Of a stretch of DNA of 6,937 nt, positions 6,725 to 6,937 are shown one piece after another. The notes beneath the pieces are model-generated. The model saw nothing but the letters and a program-made list of their open reading frames with translations. It had not been told where the DNA came from and ran no database searches. Numbering within the stretch: the first letter of the stretch is position 1; every line of letters begins with the position of its first letter. The position numbers and the translations under genes are program-made. Source of the stretch: DASRFR01 sp035651455 (lineage in GTDB: Bacteria; Acidobacteriota; Terriglobia; Terriglobales; Acidobacteriaceae); the NCBI GenBank assembly GCA_035651455.1, contig DASRFR010000004.1, positions 1 to 6,937 on the forward strand, read 5' to 3'.

Positions 6725-6799
6725 CCTGACAACACCCGGACAAATCACGAAACAGTTTGGAGCATTCCCTGTCCGCGAACTCTGCTGCAAATTTTCCTA
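6725..6799. other. Spacer between the hypothetical gene and the insertion sequence
   Basis: The 75-bp spacer contains CGGACA (6737-6742) and TGTCCG (6770-6775), a 6-bp inverted repeat around the palindrome AAACAGTTT (6750-6758). It is a weak candidate for a transcription stop of the preceding gene, with no clear T tract directly after it. TA at 6798-6799 directly precedes the presumed insertion-sequence end. Confidence 0.3.
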
Positions 6800-6937
6800 G
6801 AGCGTGTTTCAAAAATAGGTTCGGCCTCTCGCTAAGTACTTACGCGTGAGGCAGGTGAGGGGTTGAGCTTCTGTCATGAAGCGACGGCAGAAGCTGTTGA
6901 CGGACGAGCAGTGGGAGCTGATTGGGCCGTTGTTCCC
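6800..6937 (+). mobile_element. Left end of an IS5-family insertion sequence (runs off the window)
   Basis: The sequence GAGCGTGTTTCAAAAATAGG beginning at 6800 has the look of an IS5-family terminal inverted repeat (GAG...GTTT start) and is preceded by TA, a common target for IS427-like members. A transposase of this family begins 76 bp further in. TAAGTACTTA at 6833-6842 is a 10-bp palindrome between the end and the gene. The right end and a matching inverted repeat are outside the window, so the boundary is inferred, not proven. Confidence 0.6.
6876..6937 (+). CDS. IS5-family transposase, N-terminal fragment cut by the window end
   Basis: Only the first 20-21 codons are present, starting MKRRQKLLTDEQWELIGPLF. 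The LTDEQWELI-x-PLFP segment is the characteristic start of the DUF4096-type N-terminal domain of IS5-family (IS427-like) DDE transposases, which move the element by cut-and-paste. The catalytic DDE residues are beyond the window. GTGAGGGG at 6855-6862 is a purine-rich potential ribosome site, rather far (13 bases) from the ATG. The truncation is due to the window edge, and nothing here shows the gene is broken. Confidence 0.88.
   Translation, partial: MKRRQKLLTDEQWELIGPLF

Noticed and set aside
5753..6790. Long minus-strand open frame (345 codons) opposite the 283-residue gene
   Set aside because: The product is unusually rich in Arg, His, Cys, Gln and Pro with no recognisable domain. It is the typical antisense shadow of a GC-rich coding frame, and the plus-strand product has a normal helical composition.

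Overview
The window comes from a fairly GC-rich bacterial chromosome or genomic island and holds the distal part of a type I restriction-modification operon followed by accessory DNA. Nothing fixes the taxon. Composition, the transposase type and the style of the unrecognised gene would fit soil Acidobacteriota or similar phyla, but that is only an impression.

Bases 1-5077, all on the + strand, are one operon: the 3' part of hsdS (specificity subunit), a 409-residue protein with a C-terminal PD-(D/E)xK-type nuclease signature, and a complete hsdR (restriction/translocase subunit). hsdM is not here and presumably lies upstream. The restored hsdS stop (771-773) abuts the next ATG (774), and the middle gene overlaps hsdR by 4 bp (ATGA), so the three were built as one translationally coupled unit. 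hsdS carries an apparent +1 base frameshift near 655-657 that stops it at 667. The remaining 35-40 codons, with a typical HsdS C-terminus, are still readable in the next frame up to 773. Either the specificity subunit is truncated or there is a sequencing error.

Bases 5078-5872 contain no convincing gene but are rich in structure: possible terminator-like hairpins after hsdR, a four-unit GTTCA-containing tandem repeat (5290-5360), a diverged direct duplication of about 130 bp repeated every 167-172 bp (5361-5492 and 5528-5665), and a striking 62-bp imperfect palindrome (5769-5830) flanked by GAA on both sides.

Bases 5873-6724 encode a 283-residue protein I do not recognise. After a short spacer, the left end of an IS5-family insertion sequence begins at about 6800, with its transposase starting at 6876 and running off the window.

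The biologically most interesting points are the extra nuclease-like protein embedded between hsdS and hsdR, whose catalytic-site spacing parallels that of HsdR itself, the hsdS frameshift, and the 62-bp palindrome.
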